This document shows positions 59,795-64,000 of a stretch of DNA of 64,000 nucleotides, piece by piece. The notes under the pieces are model-generated. The model had not been told where the DNA came from. It ran no database searches and was given only the letters and a program-made list of their open reading frames with translations. This DNA comes from Silene conica (lineage: Eukaryota; Streptophyta; Magnoliopsida; Caryophyllales; Caryophyllaceae): positions 5,957,031 through 6,021,030 of the forward strand of contig CM055311.2 of assembly GCA_029255685.2 (NCBI GenBank). The letters are read 5' to 3'. Position 1 is the stretch's first letter. Each line of letters begins with the position of its first letter. Position numbers and translations under genes: made by a program.

Positions 59795-62251
59795 TGATGA
59801 TTGAAAGTCGAAAAATGAACTACAAATGAAAATAAAGGAATTAAAACACAATTATCGTTTTAATAATTAAACTTGTAAATTTGAAACAAGTTAAGCATCT
59901 ACTTAATGATCTCTTACCCAATTAAGTAAATGATCCCGAGACCCAAATACATACTAACTCGGGCACGGTTTAGCCGATACATCCCTCATTAATATGACTC
60001 GGTAGATTAACCCTTTAATCGATTCTACTTTTTGAACTCTCGGTCGATAAAATTACACTAATTCTTATCTTAGCCCGAACTTATTACCACTACGGTGGCT
60101 CGAATACCTTCGTCGAGATCAACTAAATTTCAAGAATAAGTAATCATATTACCCCACTTCACCAACGTAATAAGGTTTGCACCCCGGTTTAGCCGAGCCT
60201 ACTCCCTTATGAAGAAGATCCTTCGCGGGTCCTTTACTTTTTGGTAAGGTTGTGTCTCGATTTTTAAATAACGTAAGAGATCTTGTCAATTTATTATCTA
60301 TCTCCTTTAAGTGAACTAAGTCGGTGAATTATCGATAAATTGATTGACACGGTCGATAAAATCGATGAAATGCATGAGTTTGAATGACGATTTGGCTATG
60401 CATGCAAACATGATAAGCATAAATAAAACCCTAGTATGGCCTTTCCTAAAAAAAAAAATTTAAATGTAAAATACAAATTCGGAAACCAACTCCTTTGGTC
60501 CCTTGAACTTCACACGCGGCACGCATCCCAAGGCAAACTCCGTCTTGGTCGGAACTCCTTTCCGAAATGGCACCGTCTTCAAGGATCTCCGGAATTACAA
60601 ATAATTACAAATTTTCTATCTATTTTATACATTATAAAATAAAATAAAACAATAAAATAAAGTGATACGAGATCACATTAAATTACAACCGAATCGATAA
60701 ACCCTTACATTACGGGAAATATCGATTAAAATCTAAGGTCATACTAAGTAAATTACATAATTCAAAATTACGTAAATAAAATTATGACATTCATAAACAA
60801 TAATTAAATATGCAATGCTTATGTAAAATGCAAAACCTAAGCCAAATCGTCCTATTTAAACACGTTTTAAATATCGTTATTAGTAATAACACGGTTTTAT
60901 GGAATAACGTGATTTAAACAATTTTAAAATCACTAATCACTCTATGAATCATTATTCACGATTTAGTTAAGTTTCCTAACACATTTTAGGATTCAAAATT
61001 TAGTCTTACTCAAATTTCGAAATAACTTAACTTTTATTTTAATATTGTTCGGTTTTTAATCGGTTTTACGGGAAATAGCATTAAAATAATCAAACGAGTC
61101 ATAAAAATTTCGAAAATTCAAAATTCAAAATTTTGAACATACTGAAAATTTTCTAAAATTTCAGATCCTTAAAAATAAATATTTTCGAAATATGCCCTTT
61201 TATTTCGTAAAATAAGCCGTGTACATGCAAATATTTCGGAAAAATTCAAAACTACTTCAAAAATATGAAATAAAATACCAATATAATTTTTACATCTTCC
61301 TAGACACTCAAGGTATCTGAAAATGCAAAGAAAAATCAGATGCACACTGATTTAGAGCTGAAAAGTAATGATTATGACTCCTTAAACACTCAATATCAAC
61401 TTTAACTCTTTAAAATTAAAAAATAAAGTTTCAGAAACTTTTGGCACTAAATAAAAATATTTTGATGATCATATGTAATATGACTAATATGGGTGAATTT
61501 TTCGGACCATTTTAGCAACCTTTACTATTTTTAATAATTCGTGTCATATATTACGCGATTTTACCGATTAAAATCATTTCTCATGCAATATTCGAGATTA
61601 AAAGCTAAAAATTCACATGCATGCTAGAAATAATATATGTGACACTATATTAAACTTTTTTGGTCAAATTCGAACTTAAACTATTTAAGCTAAAATATGT
61701 CACTAATATTACGATTTTTACGATAAAAATCAATATTCATGCAATATTAAAGAAAAATTTCTGGAAAATTCATCATATATTTTAAATATTGCATGTGACA
61801 TCTACAAAAAAAATTATAGTTAAATTCATAATATAACTATTTATCCCATATTTAACTCATTTTATGACTATTTAACCATTAAAAATCATAAACCATGCAT
61901 AAAACCTTCAATAATTTCGAAAATTATATATTCATAATATGTTAAATGCATGTGAGAACATATTTAAAATTCATGGCCAGAAACATTATTTAGCTATTTT
62001 TCCCATAATAAAACATTTTAAACCGATTTAGAGCATGAATTAACCAATTTAATTACAATGATGAACAATATTATTCCATAAATCATCAAAATGACTTAAA
62101 ACTATTTTAAGACCAGAAAGTATACATGCATTAACATTTTCGTGCATATCCTATATGTACTACTCATTTTCGTTTTTAATTAAAATCGCATTTTCTCGCA
62201 AAAACGTTAAAATCGAGTTGCATGCAAGCAGCCTAATGCTCTGATACCACT
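59795..62251 (-). other. E2 5' leader, non-coding
   Basis: About 2.45 kb, AT-rich, no supported frame. Blocks at 59890-60330 match E1 8170-8570. Primer site RC TGGTATCAGAGC at 62238-62249. Confidence 0.72.
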
Positions 62252-63499
62252 TGATGGAAAACGAGACCCATACTTGTTTACCATAATAATGTAGTCTTAC
62301 TAATTATTTTACATTTCAATTAATCTCATATTAATTTATACTCAAGATCTTATGCATGCAACAACATATGCGGAATAATAACGGAAAGGGCCTTACAAAC
62401 GGTCCAAATAAGTGCTAGGACGATCCTCCACGGAGCAACCAAAATAGCTTGCCTCCTTTACGTTGCACCCAAGACCTACCCTTAAACACCGAAACACGAA
62501 CACGAGCTAGGTGACGGAATCGGTTATAAAACCGTTTACTAATAATATTATTATTAGTATATTAAGAGAATATTATCTAAATAATATTTATGAGGTTTTA
62601 TGATATTTAGTTTCTCACTCTAAAACTAAAGCATAGATTAGTTTCTAGTATGTGATATAATCACATATATATAGAGTAAGATAATAGTTTGGTTGGGTGG
62701 GTGTTTGTGTCGTGTAAATGGTGCATGTGGAAGGGATTTTAATTCCTTCTCAAGCACTCAAGCACAAGCTAAAGTCATATCATAATATGACATAATCATT
62801 ACAATTATAAGATAAAATATCATATAATTTTATCATATATTGTCAACTTACACGACACACTAAGACGTAATATGGACATTCATATTACGATTTATAATTC
62901 GTACAATTTAACTAATTACGTAACATCTTATGCGACATAATAATTGTATTAATTTAAAATATAAATTTATCACATAAATAATATTTCTAAATTAATTAAA
63001 TCACATTTAACAAATTAGTCAGTAATACGAAATTACTGTCCCAACGTATGGTTATCGTAATAATCGTCAATACGATATATTAACAACGTTTGTTATAACC
63101 ATAAACCATTCATATTCTAATTTCGATATTTCTAAAATATCAATTAATATTTGACAATCGACACACTTTAATTTCAAATATAAATCTTACTTTTAAGATT
63201 CAACCTCTGATTTCTCGATATACGGTTTTAAGAACATCGATCAATTCGTATCATATACAATTGATCAATATATTATTTAAGGGGTCTGTCCTATAGGTGT
63301 GACCTAAAGGGATCAACTGACTACCACTGTCATACGACAGTAATGTTAAACTCTAGTCAGCCAATCATTACCGATTAATGTTGGTCAGTTGACTAAATCA
63401 ATATCGGATCGTCCCTTGCATATTCATTTCATAAGATTTATGACAATGATTTTTATCACTGTCGTGATCGCACAATTGTTGAGGACACATTTCCCAACA
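62252..63499 (-). repeat. 5' LTR of E2
   Basis: 1248 bp, about 99% identical to 55236-56482, followed by TSD GTTAG and then E8 sequence. Confidence 0.93.
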
Positions 63500-63504
63500 G
63501 TTAG

Positions 63505-64000
63505 GACATGTCTTAAGTTGGCCTCTAAGTCTAATACGTAGAGCGATTGTGCATTGGGGTTGATATGGTGTTTATGTCGTGCCTAATGTACAATTGTTTG
63601 GATGCTAGAGTATGTCTTAAGTTGGCCTCTAAGTCTAGTGTCTTGTTGTGTACTTAAGGAGTATGCCTTAAGTTGGCCTCTGAGTCCTTTACTTATTGAG
63701 TAAATTTGGTATTAGGTTATGCGTTAAGACGTATACAACTTAATGAGTATGTATGGTTGATTATATGATTACATGTTATGTGTTTATGACAATAAGTGGC
63801 TGGGAGAACCTCTAGTCACTCCCACTGACTGTGGCATACATGTTTCATGTATGTAGGTTGGTGCAGCTTGTACATGGGGGATCCGTTGAGGCTAGCGAGC
63901 GATAATCCTCATCGTTATGACATTCACCTTTATCGTGTAGCTAGACCTTCTTATTGACATTACAGTTTTGTGCCTGTAGGGATATGCTATCATGGGCTGT
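63505..64000 (+). other. E8 continuation with minisatellite, to window end
   Basis: Three more TCTTAAGTTGGCCTCTAAGT-type units at about 63508, 63613 and 63661, then unique sequence. No frame or LTR end found. Confidence 0.6.

Larger units (their letters stand above)
55236..63499 (-). mobile_element. E2: gag-only Ty1/Copia LTR retrotransposon
   Basis: TSD GTTAG at 55231-55235 and 63500-63504, inside the E8 minisatellite. LTRs 55236-56482 (1247 bp) and 62252-63499 (1248 bp) differ at about 13 positions. Primer site (RC TGGTATCAGAGC) at 62238-62249; polypurine tract (RC AGTGGGAGAT) at 56483-56492. Same layout as E1: long leader, Gag gene only, long conserved 3' non-coding part. It is clearly related to E1 but not the same family, as LTR ends and much of the leader differ. 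Confidence 0.93.
43684..64000 (+). mobile_element. E8: LTR-type sequence, split by E6 and E2, runs off the window
   Basis: It starts TGTAATATCCTGAATTTTCGG, a common start for plant Gypsy LTRs. Its own pieces are 43684-45144, 54957-55235 and 63505-64000. They rejoin across the E6 TSD (TGTTT) and E2 TSD (GTTAG). A minisatellite built on TATGCCTTAAGTTGGCCTCT occurs on both sides of E2. No LTR end, primer site or coding frame is reached before the window ends, so the class and strand rest on the start motif. Confidence 0.55.

Noticed and set aside
1..64000. Endogenous pararetrovirus or other viral insert
   Set aside because: The only RT seen is Copia-type with integrase before RT; no movement protein or coat protein features were noticed.

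Overview
The window looks like intergenic heterochromatin of a plant, probably a eudicot. It is AT-rich, I recognise no intact host gene, and almost every stretch can be assigned to a transposable element. The LTR elements show tRNA-Met-type primer binding sites, Copia/Gypsy protein motifs, CACTA and MULE termini and a tRNA-derived SINE, all typical of plants. I cannot name the species.

Left block (1-27027). The outermost layer appears to be a CACTA DNA transposon whose right end is at 27027 and whose left end lies outside the window. It was entered by a smaller CACTA (21655-26791, TSD TTT) that carries fragments of host genes (a GH51 alpha-L-arabinofuranosidase with introns, and probably a cystatin) and a later solo LTR (22793-24047, TSD TATGG). 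It was also entered by an LTR element (call it E7, from before position 1 to 20211). A Gypsy element with gag and protease but no polymerase (E4, 3211-18901, TSD CAACT) sits in the right LTR of E7. E4 was itself hit twice: by a gag-only Copia element (E1, 3426-11798, TSD GGACA) in its 5' LTR, and by an odd one-LTR insertion (E5, 14164-16886, TSD TTGAG) in its protease frame.

Middle block (27028-43680). Tandem ~430-450 bp repeats, a small Helitron, a duplicated AT-rich segment carrying a SINE, then a MULE (31755-43477, 9-bp TSD CAGAGGGAA) that contains a nearly intact autonomous Copia element (E3, 31895-40464, TSD AAATC).

Right block (43684-64000). A long LTR-like sequence (E8) with a minisatellite is split by a non-coding LTR element with 2.7-kb LTRs (E6, 45145-54951, TSD TGTTT, itself carrying a small hAT element) and by a second gag-only Copia element (E2, 55236-63499, TSD GTTAG).

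The most interesting observation is that E1, E2 and E3 look like one extended Copia group. E1 and E2 encode only Gag, yet they share U3 blocks, 3'-UTR blocks and primer sites with E3, which encodes the full machinery. All three appear to carry a short intron at the same codon just after the Gag zinc knuckle. In E3 this intron removes the protease active site and yields a short stopped Gag; in E1 and E2 splicing adds a short conserved Lys/Glu-rich tail. This looks like a parasite/host pair of retrotransposons sharing a splicing-based way to make Gag. A second theme is that several unrelated elements carry arrays of short palindromes (CTCGATCGAG, GGTCGGTCGACC, and CTGCGGC/GCCGCAG) in LTRs or leaders.
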